A DNA stretch of 64,000 bases, from positions 2,796,458 to 2,860,457 of the forward strand of contig NC_015152.1 of the NCBI RefSeq assembly GCF_000190435.1, in the 5' to 3' direction. The translations under genes and the position numbers were made by a program. Under the pieces are notes generated by a model. That model saw nothing but the letters and a program-made list of their open reading frames with translations, was not told the origin of the DNA and did no database searches. Positions within the stretch are counted from its first letter, which is position 1. Each line of letters begins with the position of its first letter. This document shows, one piece after another, positions 9,908-17,965 of the stretch. Source of the DNA: Sphaerochaeta globosa str. Buddy (GTDB taxonomy: Bacteria > Spirochaetota > Spirochaetia > Sphaerochaetales > Sphaerochaetaceae).

Positions 9908-11152
9908 ATGGCAGATCCTTGGTATGTTTCGCTTTTTAAAAACTATGCCCACCACTATGACAACGAGTCCTTCACGCAGGGTACGCTTGGCGAGTGCGAC
10001 TTCATTGAACAGGAATTGGGCTACGACAAGAAGCTCAAACTCCTCGATGTAGGCTGTGGAACCGGAAGGCATACTATCGAGCTGACTAAGCGCGGGTACA
10101 CTGTCACCGGCATCGATTTGAGCGAGGCACAATTGCAGCGTGCAAGACAGAAAGCTCAAGAGGCTCATCTGGACATCCCCTTTCTCCAGGCCGATGCCCG
10201 CAATCTGAATTTTGATAGGTGTTTTGATGCAGCAATCATGCTTTGTGAGGGTGGCTTCTGCCTGATGGAAACGGACAGGGAGAATGAGGCAATTCTCATC
10301 AGCATTGCAAAAGCACTCAAGGATGAGGCCCTTCTTATATTCACCACGCTCAACGGCCTGTTTCCACTCACCCACTCGCTGGATGACTTCTATGGCCAAG
10401 TAATTGATGCAGGCTCGGCGTGTGCCGATACTCATTTCAACCCAATTTCCATGCGTGATCACAATACGACATCCTTTACCGATGATGCAAACAAGGAACA
10501 CTCCGTTACAAGCAGCGAGCGCTATTACATCCCAAGCGAGCTTACCTCGATGCTTGAAAAGCTTGGCTTCTCCACCATAGAGTTCTTTGGGGCAACACTG
10601 GGTGCTTTCAGCAGGGAAAAGCCATTGACGTCCGATGATTTTGAGATGCTGGCCGTTGCCAAAAAACAGCTGAGTGATGATTCACTGATCGATCTCTACA
10701 CCCGGAGTCTGCAGTCGGGTTTGCAAGAGAGAGCCTATCGCTTGATCTTCTCGTTCTTTTGCAACCTGCAAACACAGTTGCAACAGCAGTATCCCCAAGC
10801 AAAGGTCAGCTCGCTCTACCAAGGGTATCTGGATATGAGCTACCTGGCACTGGTTCCCCCCAGACTGGAACAACTCGGCCTTAAGCTTGCCATCGTCTAT
10901 GTGCATGCAAACAAAGGCTTTGAATTCTGGCTGGCTGCACGGAACCGTGGATTGCAGGATAGTTGGAGGGAGAAGCTCAGAAACAAGGTGTATGCACCCT
11001 ACCTATTGGTCGAAAAGGGGCCGGGCATCGATGCAATCGTCAGCATCGGATTGGAAGGCAACCTCTCTTTTGGCAACCAACATGCCCTGATCACCCGATT
11101 GTGTGATACACTGGATCTGATGCTTACGGACTTGGAGAAACTACTGAATTAG
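9908..11152 (+). CDS. SAM-dependent methyltransferase fused to a DUF7000-like domain
   Basis: 414 residues in two parts. Residues 1-250 are a class I methyltransferase: LLDVGCGTGRHTIELTKRG (45-63) is motif I with the SAM loop and GIDLSEAQL is motif II. Residues 255-414 resemble DUF7000, a family of unknown function, with SLYQGYLDMSYLALVPP and LKLAIVYVHANKGFEFWLAARNR as landmarks. The two families normally exist as separate proteins, so the fusion suggests that the C-terminal part supplies or senses a substrate. AAGGAGG lies ahead of the start. It is the first of four same-strand genes, and the second begins 9 bp after its stop. Confidence 0.82.
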   Translation: MADPWYVSLFKNYAHHYDNESFTQGTLGECDFIEQELGYDKKLKLLDVGCGTGRHTIELTKRGYTVTGIDLSEAQLQRARQKAQEAHLDIPFLQADARNLNFDRCFDAAIMLCEGGFCLMETDRENEAILISIAKALKDEALLIFTTLNGLFPLTHSLDDFYGQVIDAGSACADTHFNPISMRDHNTTSFTDDANKEHSVTSSERYYIPSELTSMLEKLGFSTIEFFGATLGAFSREKPLTSDDFEMLAVAKKQLSDDSLIDLYTRSLQSGLQERAYRLIFSFFCNLQTQLQQQYPQAKVSSLYQGYLDMSYLALVPPRLEQLGLKLAIVYVHANKGFEFWLAARNRGLQDSWREKLRNKVYAPYLLVEKGPGIDAIVSIGLEGNLSFGNQHALITRLCDTLDLMLTDLEKLLN

Positions 11153-11161
11153 GAGTCAGGT

Positions 11162-12091
11162 ATGTGGGATGCTAAACGATGGCTTGAACAATTTGAAAAG
11201 GCTTCTCATGAAAAAGATTATGAACGGTTGCACGCGCTCAGGCGTGATGTGTTTTTCGATACCGTCGCTGATGTACAGAAAGGTTACTATCTATCCAGTT
11301 CTGGCAAGCAGGTCCTTCTGAAGGACGATGCTCTACGTTTAGAAAAATCGGAATTGTACCAACAAGAACTTCAGGTGGAAAGACCCAGGGAAGACAGGAC
11401 AACCCGTATCGAGGTCAAGGAGCTGGACACCCTGAAGGCTGCACAATTACTCAGTAATCCCCTGGTTTTGAATATGGCTAACCGCCACCAGCCGGGAGGC
11501 GGCGTGCTCGATGGGGCTGGGGCCCAGGAGGAATATCTCTTTCGCGTCTCCAACTACTTCCGCTTTCTCTATCAGTTCAGCGATACAGGCTCCTCCTTCA
11601 TGGTTCCCAGGCGAGAAGAATCTTACCCGCTTGATCGAAACTACGGGGGTGTCTATTCACCATCGGTTAGTGTGTTCCGCTCGACGGAGCAAGAGGGGTA
11701 TGCGAAACTTGAGCAGCCGTTCGAGGTTTCCTGCGTAGCTGTTGCAGCCATCAGCCAACCCAACCTGCTGAGCGACCATACTGAGCACTACTGGCTCGAA
11801 GACTCCTTCATTGAACCGACCAAACGCAAGATCAGGACCATTTTCAACATCGCAATCCTTCACAACCACACCCATCTGGTCCTTGGGGCATTCGGCTGTG
11901 GCGCCTTTAAGAATCCTCCAAACCACATTGCTCTTCTGTTTAAGGAAGTCCTTGAGGAACCTTTGTACAAGAATCAGTTCTCGCACATCCTATTTGCCAT
12001 TCTGGATAATCACAACTCCTATAGATGGTTCAACCCCGAGGGAAACCTGAAGCCCTTTCAGAAGGTGTTCGAACCCTACCAAGGAATGTAA
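11162..12091 (+). CDS. TIGR02452 family bacterial poly(ADP-ribose) glycohydrolase-like protein
   Basis: 309 residues. The PARG catalytic signature is visible: NRHQPGGGVLDGAGAQEE, with GGG at 112-114 and QEE at 122-124, the second Glu being the catalytic acid in bacterial PARGs. A further conserved segment LGAFGCGAFKNPP near 235 belongs to the macro-like core. The enzyme would remove ADP-ribose polymers or units from a modified target. It is nine bases downstream of the methyltransferase gene and two bases ahead of a macro-domain gene, so two ADP-ribose-handling proteins are translated side by side. No ADP-ribosyltransferase is seen nearby. Confidence 0.88.
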   Translation: MWDAKRWLEQFEKASHEKDYERLHALRRDVFFDTVADVQKGYYLSSSGKQVLLKDDALRLEKSELYQQELQVERPREDRTTRIEVKELDTLKAAQLLSNPLVLNMANRHQPGGGVLDGAGAQEEYLFRVSNYFRFLYQFSDTGSSFMVPRREESYPLDRNYGGVYSPSVSVFRSTEQEGYAKLEQPFEVSCVAVAAISQPNLLSDHTEHYWLEDSFIEPTKRKIRTIFNIAILHNHTHLVLGAFGCGAFKNPPNHIALLFKEVLEEPLYKNQFSHILFAILDNHNSYRWFNPEGNLKPFQKVFEPYQGM

Positions 12092-12093
12092 AC

Positions 12094-13068
12094 ATGCCCT
12101 TTTTCCTGATCAAAAAAGATATCACCACGCTTAGGACCGATGCCATCGTCAATGCAGCAAATACTGCCTTGAAGATGGGAGGCGGGGTATGCGGTGCAAT
12201 TTTCAAGGCAGCAGGCATTGAAGCTATGCAAAGCGCCTGTGAGGCTCTCTCTCCTATCAACATTGGGGAGGCGGTACTTACCCCGGGCTTCAATCTGAGC
12301 GCCACCTACGTGATTCACACTGCAGGCCCTGTCTATAGGGACGGAAAGCATGGAGAGCAGGAGAAACTCAAAGCCTGTTACACCAACAGCCTCAATCTAG
12401 CCAAGCAACATCATTGCAAACGTATTGCCTTCCCGCTGATCAGCAGCGGAATCTATGGGTATCCTAAAGAGGAGGCCTTGAAGATTGCTACCGATGCCAT
12501 CCAAAGGTTCTTGCTGGACTGTGAAATGGAAGTCACCTTGGCCCTCTTCGACTCGATTCAGATACGAAGTACGTTGCTTGGTCAAGTTGGAGCCTATCTC
12601 GATACTGCCTACGAACCCGCCCTTTCTCGGGCATTGCTCAATGCAGAAATCCAAGCAATGCAAAGTGTGCAAGAGTGCGGAATTGGATCGCCTCATTATG
12701 ATGGCCTCGACGATTTGTTGGAACATCTGGACGAGAGCTTCTCCGATACGCTGCTTCATCTGATCCAGCAGAAAGGGAGAACCGAGGTCGAGATTTATAA
12801 GAGGGCGAACCTCGACCGCAAGCATTTCTCAAAAATCAGGACCGGCGGTGGATATGTACCAAGCAAAAAGACAATTCTGGCTCTTGCTGTCGCGTTGGAG
12901 TTGAGCCTTAAGGAGACCCAATGGCTCTTGAGCCTTGCTGGCTACTCATTTTCCCATGCCAGCAAATTCGATGTGATTGTTGAGTATTTCCTCAAAGAAC
13001 ACCTGTATGATATCTATTGCATCAATGAGGTATTGTTCAGCTACGACCAGCCGCTCTTGGGAAACTGA
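12094..13068 (+). CDS. Macro-domain ADP-ribose hydrolase with C-terminal HTH-like domain
   Basis: Starts at ATG 12094, two bases after the previous stop, rather than at the longer upstream frame that would overlap that gene. Residues 1-155 are a macro domain of the TARG/MacroD kind: DAIVNAANTALKMGGGVCGAIFKAAG, then YVIHTAGPVY and IAFPLISSGIYGYP, which cover the ADP-ribose binding loops. Residues 210-300 (LIQQKGRTEVEIYKRANLDRKHFSKIRTGGGYVPSKKTILALAVALELS) look like a helix-turn-helix of the Cro/XRE fold. Macro proteins with this tail occur in several Firmicutes and spirochaetes; the tail may bind nucleic acid, which is inference. Confidence 0.88.
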   Translation: MPFFLIKKDITTLRTDAIVNAANTALKMGGGVCGAIFKAAGIEAMQSACEALSPINIGEAVLTPGFNLSATYVIHTAGPVYRDGKHGEQEKLKACYTNSLNLAKQHHCKRIAFPLISSGIYGYPKEEALKIATDAIQRFLLDCEMEVTLALFDSIQIRSTLLGQVGAYLDTAYEPALSRALLNAEIQAMQSVQECGIGSPHYDGLDDLLEHLDESFSDTLLHLIQQKGRTEVEIYKRANLDRKHFSKIRTGGGYVPSKKTILALAVALELSLKETQWLLSLAGYSFSHASKFDVIVEYFLKEHLYDIYCINEVLFSYDQPLLGN

Positions 13069-13113
13069 AAATGTCGCTTTTCAAGTGACCTCTTACCAAC
13101 ACAGACATGGTAC

Positions 13114-13133
13114 TCCTTAGTCAGCCTAAGGAG
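13114..13133 (+). promoter_or_regulatory. Hairpin that would cover the ribosome site of the vWA gene
   Basis: CTCCTTAG (13113-13120) and CTAAGGAG (13126-13133) are perfect 8-base complements with a 5-base loop. The right arm contains most of the AAGGAGG Shine-Dalgarno sequence of the vWA gene that starts at 13143. In RNA this stem would hide the ribosome site, so translation may depend on temperature, a protein or a coupled ribosome. The pairing is directly visible; its use in the cell is inferred. Confidence 0.55.
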
Positions 13134-13142
13134 GGCGTTGTA

Positions 13143-13787
13143 ATGCAAACTGGATTGACGGAATTGGTTTTCATCCTGGACAAGAGTGGTTCGATGAGTG
13201 GCTTGGAAACGGATACCATCGGAGGTTTCAACGCAATGTTGAAGAAACAGAAGGCTGTTGAGGGTGAGTGTTTCATCACCACCGTTCTGTTCGACAACGA
13301 GTATGTGTCGCTGCATAACCGCCTACCCATCAAGGCCGTAAGCCCCATTACCGAGAAGGAGTACTGCGTCGGCGGCAGTACGGCATTGCTGGATGCCATC
13401 GGCAGGACGGTGCATACGATTGAGAATGTGCAGAAGCATCTGGAATCGGAGTTTCAGGCAAAGCAGGTGCTGGTGGTCATCATCACCGATGGGCAGGAGA
13501 ACTCGAGCAGGGAATACACCGCCGAGGCTGTAAAGGACTTGGTCAAAGCAAAGCAAGCCGAACACTGGGAGTTTATGTTCCTGGGTGCAAATATCGATGC
13601 CGTCGAGACTGCTTCCCATTTCGGCATCGATGCCGATCGTGCCCAAAGTTTTCATGCCGACAGCGAGGGCATCCAGGTCAACTTCAATACGGTATGTGAG
13701 ACGGTGACCAGCGTGAGAGCCTGCAAGGCATTTCCCAAGAACTGGAACAAGGATATCAAGCAGAATTTTGAGAAACGAAAGAAATAG
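13143..13787 (+). CDS. von Willebrand factor A domain protein
   Basis: A 214-residue cytosolic vWA domain and little else. The metal-ion-dependent adhesion site is complete: D13-x-S15-x-S17 in LDKSGSM, the threonine in GGSTALLD, and the aspartate in IITDGQENSS. The start at 13143 is set by AAGGAGG at 13128-13134. It resembles stand-alone vWA proteins of phage- and stress-associated loci. It follows the macro-domain gene by 74 bp on the same strand, so it may belong with the ADP-ribose genes or be separately controlled through the hairpin in its leader. Partner proteins cannot be named. Confidence 0.88.
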   Translation: MQTGLTELVFILDKSGSMSGLETDTIGGFNAMLKKQKAVEGECFITTVLFDNEYVSLHNRLPIKAVSPITEKEYCVGGSTALLDAIGRTVHTIENVQKHLESEFQAKQVLVVIITDGQENSSREYTAEAVKDLVKAKQAEHWEFMFLGANIDAVETASHFGIDADRAQSFHADSEGIQVNFNTVCETVTSVRACKAFPKNWNKDIKQNFEKRKK

Positions 13788-13896
13788 CAACCATGATTCC
13801 CATCCTTGTGGAGAAAGTGCAACAGACCAGGTATTCACCTGCCCTACAGCTTCCTCCTATCTGTCATGCGGTACACATCAACCTTCCCCTCATTGA

Positions 13897-13930
13897 ATCA
13901 GCATATTCTGCCATGCTACAGTATGCTGAT
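13897..13930 (+). promoter_or_regulatory. Inverted repeat ahead of the ABC importer operon
   Basis: ATCAGCATA (13897-13905) and TATGCTGAT (13922-13930) are perfect complements around a 16-base loop whose ends (CTG/CAG) can extend the pairing. The element lies 18 bp before the start of the substrate-binding lipoprotein gene. It could be an operator or a leader hairpin. No known riboswitch core (for example the TPP thi-box) was recognised here. Confidence 0.5.
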
Positions 13931-13948
13931 GTATGTATGAGGTCTACC

Positions 13949-14875
13949 ATGTATAAAAAGATTCTGATCGCCTTTCTCTTCTCGACCCTGTTACTGTTTC
14001 CCGGCTGTAGGAAAGAAGAACAACAAACTTCTGCACAAGCTGCCCTTCCCAGTCTGACCGTAGGCATGATGAGCGCTGTTGATGCCGCGCCCTTTTATGT
14101 AGCCCTGGAGAAAGGGTATTTTCAGGAAGCAGGCGTTGCTGTCGACCTGATACTTTTCACCAACGGCCAGAATCGCCAGACTGCCTTGCAGACCGGCCAG
14201 GTCGATGGGGCCATGACCGACCTGGTTGCCCTCATCACCCAGACAGAGGGAGATTTCAAGCTCATAGGAACGCTTTCCACCGATGGGGATTTTCCCCTTC
14301 TGGCAAAACCCGGTTTACAGGAAAAGCAGGCAATTTCGGCTGGCACGATGGAAATAAGTGTCACCAACTACCTCGTCGACAAGTACCTTGGGCAAGACCA
14401 TACCATCAACAAAGTCTATATCAATGAGATACCCGCCCGCCTTGAGGCTGTAGTCTCAGGCCAACTCGATACCGGCATATTTCCTGAGCCTTTTGCCTCC
14501 ATCGGGCAGCTTCGTGGGTTGGATAAGCTCTTCTTTGCTGGCATTCCTTCGGAAAGCCTGAACATCATCGCTTTCACCGAGAAAGCCACGCAAACGAAGA
14601 CTATAGCACTCAAGAGATTTCATATCGCCTATGCAAAGGCGGTTGAAGCCATCGGACAGGACGAGAATCTTGCACGTGACGCCCTGATGAAATATATTCC
14701 AAACCTTCCTGGAGAAATCTGCTTGACGATCAAGGTGCCGATATACCAATCCCCCAGGCTTCCCAGCACTCCTTTCATACAGGAGATTATGGACTGGACG
14801 AGTTCGGTAACCGGTATGAAGTATCAATTCTCACCTACCGCCATGATCGATTCCCGCTTCATCGAAGGCCTGTGA
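13949..14875 (+). CDS. ABC transporter substrate-binding lipoprotein, NMT1/THI5-like
   Basis: The start at 13949 gives MYKKILIAFLFSTLLLFPGC, a lipoprotein signal peptide with a FPGC lipobox; the longer frame upstream would bury this signal. The mature part is a 290-residue periplasmic-binding fold of the NMT1/SsuA type: GMMSAVDAAPFYVALEKGYFQEAGVAVDLILF and QTGQVDGAMTDLVALI. Relatives carry thiamine pyrimidine precursors, sulfonates or nitrate analogues; the ligand is not determined by the sequence. The stop overlaps the ATG of the ATPase gene (TGATG), followed by a permease, so the three genes form one importer operon. Confidence 0.9.
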   Translation: MYKKILIAFLFSTLLLFPGCRKEEQQTSAQAALPSLTVGMMSAVDAAPFYVALEKGYFQEAGVAVDLILFTNGQNRQTALQTGQVDGAMTDLVALITQTEGDFKLIGTLSTDGDFPLLAKPGLQEKQAISAGTMEISVTNYLVDKYLGQDHTINKVYINEIPARLEAVVSGQLDTGIFPEPFASIGQLRGLDKLFFAGIPSESLNIIAFTEKATQTKTIALKRFHIAYAKAVEAIGQDENLARDALMKYIPNLPGEICLTIKVPIYQSPRLPSTPFIQEIMDWTSSVTGMKYQFSPTAMIDSRFIEGL

Positions 14876-15561
14876 TGCTCAGCATTCAGGATGCCTCTCT
14901 TAGCTATGGCACCAAGCTCGCATTCTCCCACTTCTCTTTGGAAGTACAGCAAGGCGATAGGGTGAGCATCATAGGTAAGAGCGGCTGTGGCAAAACCAGT
15001 CTGCTGTATGCCATTGCATCCCTGCTTCCACTGAGCACGGGGAGCATTGCTTCCCCGCTTGAGTGTTCACTCATGTTTCAGCAGGACCGTCTGCTTCCCT
15101 TCAAGCGAGCCCTCGACAATGTGTGCCTTGGGCTGCCCAAGGACATGAGAAAGCAGGCACAAGAGATGTTGGCTCTGGTAGGACTCTCGGATAAGGCGGA
15201 AAGCTATCCCAAACAACTCAGCGGCGGGGAAAGACAGCGGGTCGCCCTTGCACGCTGTCTCATTCGCAACCCCCGCCTTCTGTTGCTCGATGAACCCTTT
15301 GCCTCCTTGGATGAACAGACCAGGGAGCGGCTGCAGGATGAAGTGAAAGCCTATGTCCAAGCTCACCACATCACGTTGGTTCTGGTTACCCACAGCATCA
15401 GGGAGGCTGTGTTCATGGGAAATAGGATTGTAGTGATGACTCCTGGCGGAATTTCCTATGAGACAGAAAATCCTTATTACGCCCTTTCAGACCTACGCAG
15501 CAGAACCGAGGCCTTTGAGTTGGAGCGGACGTTGCGTTGTAAGCTTGGAGGGAATCTATGA
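14875..15561 (+). CDS. ABC transporter ATP-binding protein
   Basis: 228 residues from ATG 14875; a GTG three bases upstream is an alternative. Walker A is GKSGCGKTS near residue 36, the Q-loop is LMFQQDRLLPF, the signature is LSGGERQRVALAR and Walker B is LLLLDEPFASLD, with the switch histidine in VTHS. It powers uptake by the adjoining permease and lipoprotein and is of the SsuB/TauB/ThiZ subgroup. It overlaps both neighbours by one to four bases. Confidence 0.93.
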   Translation: MLSIQDASLSYGTKLAFSHFSLEVQQGDRVSIIGKSGCGKTSLLYAIASLLPLSTGSIASPLECSLMFQQDRLLPFKRALDNVCLGLPKDMRKQAQEMLALVGLSDKAESYPKQLSGGERQRVALARCLIRNPRLLLLDEPFASLDEQTRERLQDEVKAYVQAHHITLVLVTHSIREAVFMGNRIVVMTPGGISYETENPYYALSDLRSRTEAFELERTLRCKLGGNL

Positions 15562-16286
15562 AATACCTGCGAGGTTCATTGGTTGTTCTTATAGGGTGGT
15601 ACCTGTTGGCCTTGCTGATGCACAGTCCGATCATACCCTACCCCCATGCAGTGTTTGTTTTTCTTCTTTCAACCATGCAAACTACAAAGACGTACCTGCA
15701 TCTGCTTTTTTCGCTGTACAGGATTGCTATGGGGATGGCTCTTGCCCTCTTCTTCGCCATTCCCACCGGTATGGTCGCCGGCCGCAAGAAGCGCCTCGAC
15801 CAGTTCATTTCGCCGGTACTGTACCTGCTCTATCCCCTTCCCAAGATTGCTTTTCTTCCGGTTTTCATGGTGCTTTTCGGTATCGGTGACCTCTCAAAAA
15901 TCATCCTTATCGCAGTCATAGTATTCTTTCCTGCAGCCGTAACTATCCGCGACGGAGTGAAGGAAATCCCCATGCAGTACCTGGAGCTTGCCAAAGCGTA
16001 CCGACTCACCCCAAGGCAGGTGATTACCGATATCGTGTGGCCGGCAATACTACCGAGAATATTCAGTTCCTTGCGCATTACCCTCGGCATTTCGCTGTCG
16101 GTGCTGTTCATCAGCGAAAACTATGCAGCCACCTATGGGCTGGGTTATTACATTATGAACAACTGGGTGATGGCCCACTATGTAGGCATGTACGCAGGAA
16201 TTGTTCTGCTCAGTCTCCTGGGACTTGGGCTCTATATACTGCTCGATGCTTTGGAGAAGGTTGTGTATCCGAACGAGATGCGCTGA
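15558..16286 (+). CDS. ABC transporter permease, SsuC/ThiX type
   Basis: 242 residues with six hydrophobic segments. The coupling motif for the ATPase is visible as YLELAKAYRLTPRQVITDIVWPAILPRIFSSLRITLG (EAA loop). GGAGGG precedes the ATG, which overlaps the ATPase stop by four bases (ATGA). It forms the membrane channel of the importer. A convergent terminator-like hairpin follows at 16299-16327. Confidence 0.92.
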   Translation: MKYLRGSLVVLIGWYLLALLMHSPIIPYPHAVFVFLLSTMQTTKTYLHLLFSLYRIAMGMALALFFAIPTGMVAGRKKRLDQFISPVLYLLYPLPKIAFLPVFMVLFGIGDLSKIILIAVIVFFPAAVTIRDGVKEIPMQYLELAKAYRLTPRQVITDIVWPAILPRIFSSLRITLGISLSVLFISENYAATYGLGYYIMNNWVMAHYVGMYAGIVLLSLLGLGLYILLDALEKVVYPNEMR

Positions 16287-16293
16287 GCAAACT

Positions 16294-16327
16294 AAAAAGG
16301 AGGAACAAGCCAACGGCCTGTTCCTCC
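16294..16327 (-). terminator. Rho-independent terminator of the FMN reductase gene
   Basis: Arms 16299-16311 and 16315-16327 (GGAGGAACAAGCC and GGCCTGTTCCTCC) pair at 12 of 13 positions around a 3-base loop. Read on the minus strand the hairpin is followed by TTTTT (16298-16294), so it ends transcripts coming from the FMN reductase; it may also slow the opposing ABC importer transcript. Confidence 0.75.
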
Positions 16328-16361
16328 CAACGTTTATTTGGTTACTGGATATCGATGCGTA

Positions 16362-16940
16362 TTACTTACTCTCGCGGGCGCTCTTCAATGCAGTTGCCCA
16401 CCAGGAAAGCTGATCGAGCATGTTTGTTACCTGGGGTTCGAGATTGGGAAGGTCCTTTACCTGCTTCTGACCGTTCATGATCGGATAGAAGTCATTTCCC
16501 ATAATCAGTACAGACTGCCTGACCGGTGCCATCTGCAGTTCAACACAGATGTCCCTAAGGTGCTGTACAGCACGTGCTCCACCGGCTGATCCATAGGAGA
16601 AGTAAGCTGCTGCCTTGCGATTCCACTCAGGATAGGCATAGTCCAGTGCATTTTTCAGGGCTGCTGTTATACTGTTATTATATTCAGCGGTAACGAAAAT
16701 GAAGCCATCCAGACTTGCAACCTTTTTCTGCCATGCTTGGGCAATAGTGTTGGTTGAAGGGACATAAGCGTTTGAAGCTACTTCGTCGAAGAACGGCATG
16801 GGAAAGTCCCGAAGGTCGACGATCTCAAAAGAGAGGTCGGTTCTCTTCTTTGCGATTGACTCAACATACTCTGCCGCCTGCTGTCCTACTCTCGTTGCTC
16901 TGGTGCTGCTTATGATAATTCCAATTTTTGGTACGTTCAT
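16362..16940 (-). CDS. NADPH-dependent FMN reductase family flavoprotein
   Basis: 192 residues starting at ATG 16940, where AAGGAG lies nine bases upstream; a longer frame starting at 16958 lacks that spacing. The flavodoxin-like fold is marked by the FMN phosphate loop GIIISSTRATRVGQQ at the N-terminus, the PMPFFDE segment, and the VTAEYNNSITAALKNALDYAY stretch typical of the family, then FSYGSAGGARAVQHLR. Enzymes of this group reduce FMN, quinones or azo compounds with NADPH. It stands alone with its own operator-like palindrome upstream and its own terminator. Confidence 0.92.
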   Translation of the reverse strand: MNVPKIGIIISSTRATRVGQQAAEYVESIAKKRTDLSFEIVDLRDFPMPFFDEVASNAYVPSTNTIAQAWQKKVASLDGFIFVTAEYNNSITAALKNALDYAYPEWNRKAAAYFSYGSAGGARAVQHLRDICVELQMAPVRQSVLIMGNDFYPIMNGQKQVKDLPNLEPQVTNMLDQLSWWATALKSARESK

Positions 16941-16984
16941 TTCAAATCTCCTTAACAATGTTTGATTGCTGTATATTTAGTAGC

Positions 16985-17010
16985 TTACAATATTATTTTG
17001 TAATCGTCAA
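16985..17010 (-). promoter_or_regulatory. Putative operator and -35 element of the FMN reductase gene
   Basis: TTACAA (16985-16990) and TTGTAA (16998-17003) form an inverted repeat with 7 bases between, directly beside TTGACG on the minus strand (17010-17005), which fits a -35 box. The repeat covers the spacer of the presumed promoter, as MarR- or HxlR-type redox repressor sites often do. The regulator is not in the window and the -10 is weak. Confidence 0.4.
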
Positions 17011-17101
17011 GTAGATACCTAAGATTTAGTACTCCCCCAGCCTTTACGCCAGGCTGCCATGGCACTACAATGAAGCTACGTATTGAATGAGGAGTGAGAA
17101 C

Positions 17102-17533
17102 ATGGCAAAAGATCCTAAGGCATCGCTACAGATTGTAGCATCGAAAAAAGCTATGCAAATGCTTATCGCCCTGCTGTTTATTGCAATGGGAATCCTCGGG
17201 TTCTCTTCTGGCAGGGGACTAGGTAACCAGATTTCCCGGGAGCTTTCCAACATGTTTGGAGGTGACAATGAGCTGTTGCTCTATCTCATCTCCACACTCG
17301 AACTGCTGTGTGGGTTGTTTCTGGGCGCCCAATTGCTTATGCAAGGCATCCCTGACAAGTTCGTCAAACTTGCCCATATGGCAATCGTGATATTCTGGCT
17401 TGCCATGATTGTCATCCTCGATGTATTGACCATAGACTTCGGTAACATTAGCGGTTCTGAATGGTTCTCCTGGATTGAACAGGTGGTGCTGCATTTGATC
17501 GTACTCGCAGGCATTGTGCAGATTCAGAACTAG
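17102..17533 (+). CDS. Small integral membrane protein, unknown function
   Basis: 143 residues, start at 17102 with AGGAG upstream. There are four hydrophobic helices: MLIALLFIAMGILGF, LLLYLISTLELLCGLFLGAQLL, MAIVIFWLAMIVILDVL and VVLHLIVLAGIV, with a short charged N-terminus. The pattern of a glycine-rich loop (SSGRGLGNQISRELSNMFGG) between the first two helices suggests a periplasmic loop. I do not recognise a named family. It is flanked by unrelated genes and appears monocistronic. Confidence 0.75.
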   Translation: MAKDPKASLQIVASKKAMQMLIALLFIAMGILGFSSGRGLGNQISRELSNMFGGDNELLLYLISTLELLCGLFLGAQLLMQGIPDKFVKLAHMAIVIFWLAMIVILDVLTIDFGNISGSEWFSWIEQVVLHLIVLAGIVQIQN

Positions 17534-17593
17534 AACACGGCTTTCATTCAAGATTTGAATGTTTGCTCTCTGTCCCGAATAGTATCTAGGATC

Positions 17594-17900
17594 CGGGACA
17601 GTCTTACAAAGAGATGTTCTCTATTACACCTTGTTGAGAAATTCTTTGATACCGTTGAGATAGACTTCTTCACCATCTCGCATGGCCATGTGGCTGGCTT
17701 CGGTGCGAGCGAGCTAAGAGCCATTGGATATCTGCTCGCTCATACACCTCATGGAAAAAATCGTGGTACTTCCTCTGGAATTCCCCCAATGCCATCCTCA
17801 GTACAGGAAAACCTGAAGCAGAACCGAATGCGTTTTCACTTACTATATTGTTAAAGCATTCTGAGTAAAATCCAGTATATACCGTTTCAATTGTAGCCAC
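17594..17900 (-). pseudogene. Possible remnant of a degraded gene
   Basis: On the minus strand a frame from 17900 reads MATIETVYTGFYSECFNNIVSEN and on through FQRKYHDFFHEVYERADIQW, then runs out; after a shift of frame near 17690 it continues as MAMRDGEEVYLNGIKEFLNKV and stops. Both halves read like protein and not like chance translation, which suggests a frameshifted remnant at the edge of the AbiE island. The family is not recognised and the whole call is tentative. Confidence 0.25.
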
Positions 17901-17943
17901 AATTGCACAGAAAGATAGTTATAACCATCTTTCTGTGTTATAT
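17888..17943 (+). promoter_or_regulatory. Operator palindromes and -10 box of AbiE system 1
   Basis: Two adjacent inverted repeats. CAATTGT (17888-17894) pairs with ACAATTG (17899-17905). Next, a 32-bp near-perfect palindrome spans 17906-17937, with 11-base arms CACAGAAAGAT and ATCTTTCTGTG and only one mismatched pair inside. TTATAT at 17938-17943 follows as a probable -10 box and AAGGAGGT at 17953-17960 is the ribosome site. AbiEi antitoxins are known to repress their own promoters by binding inverted repeats, so these are the expected sites. Confidence 0.7.
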
Positions 17944-17965
17944 TACCTACAGAAGGAGGTAGTGT

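Noticed and set aside
13793-13948. Possible TPP or other riboswitch ahead of the NMT1-like importer
   Set aside because: The thi-box core was looked for and not found; only a simple inverted repeat is present.
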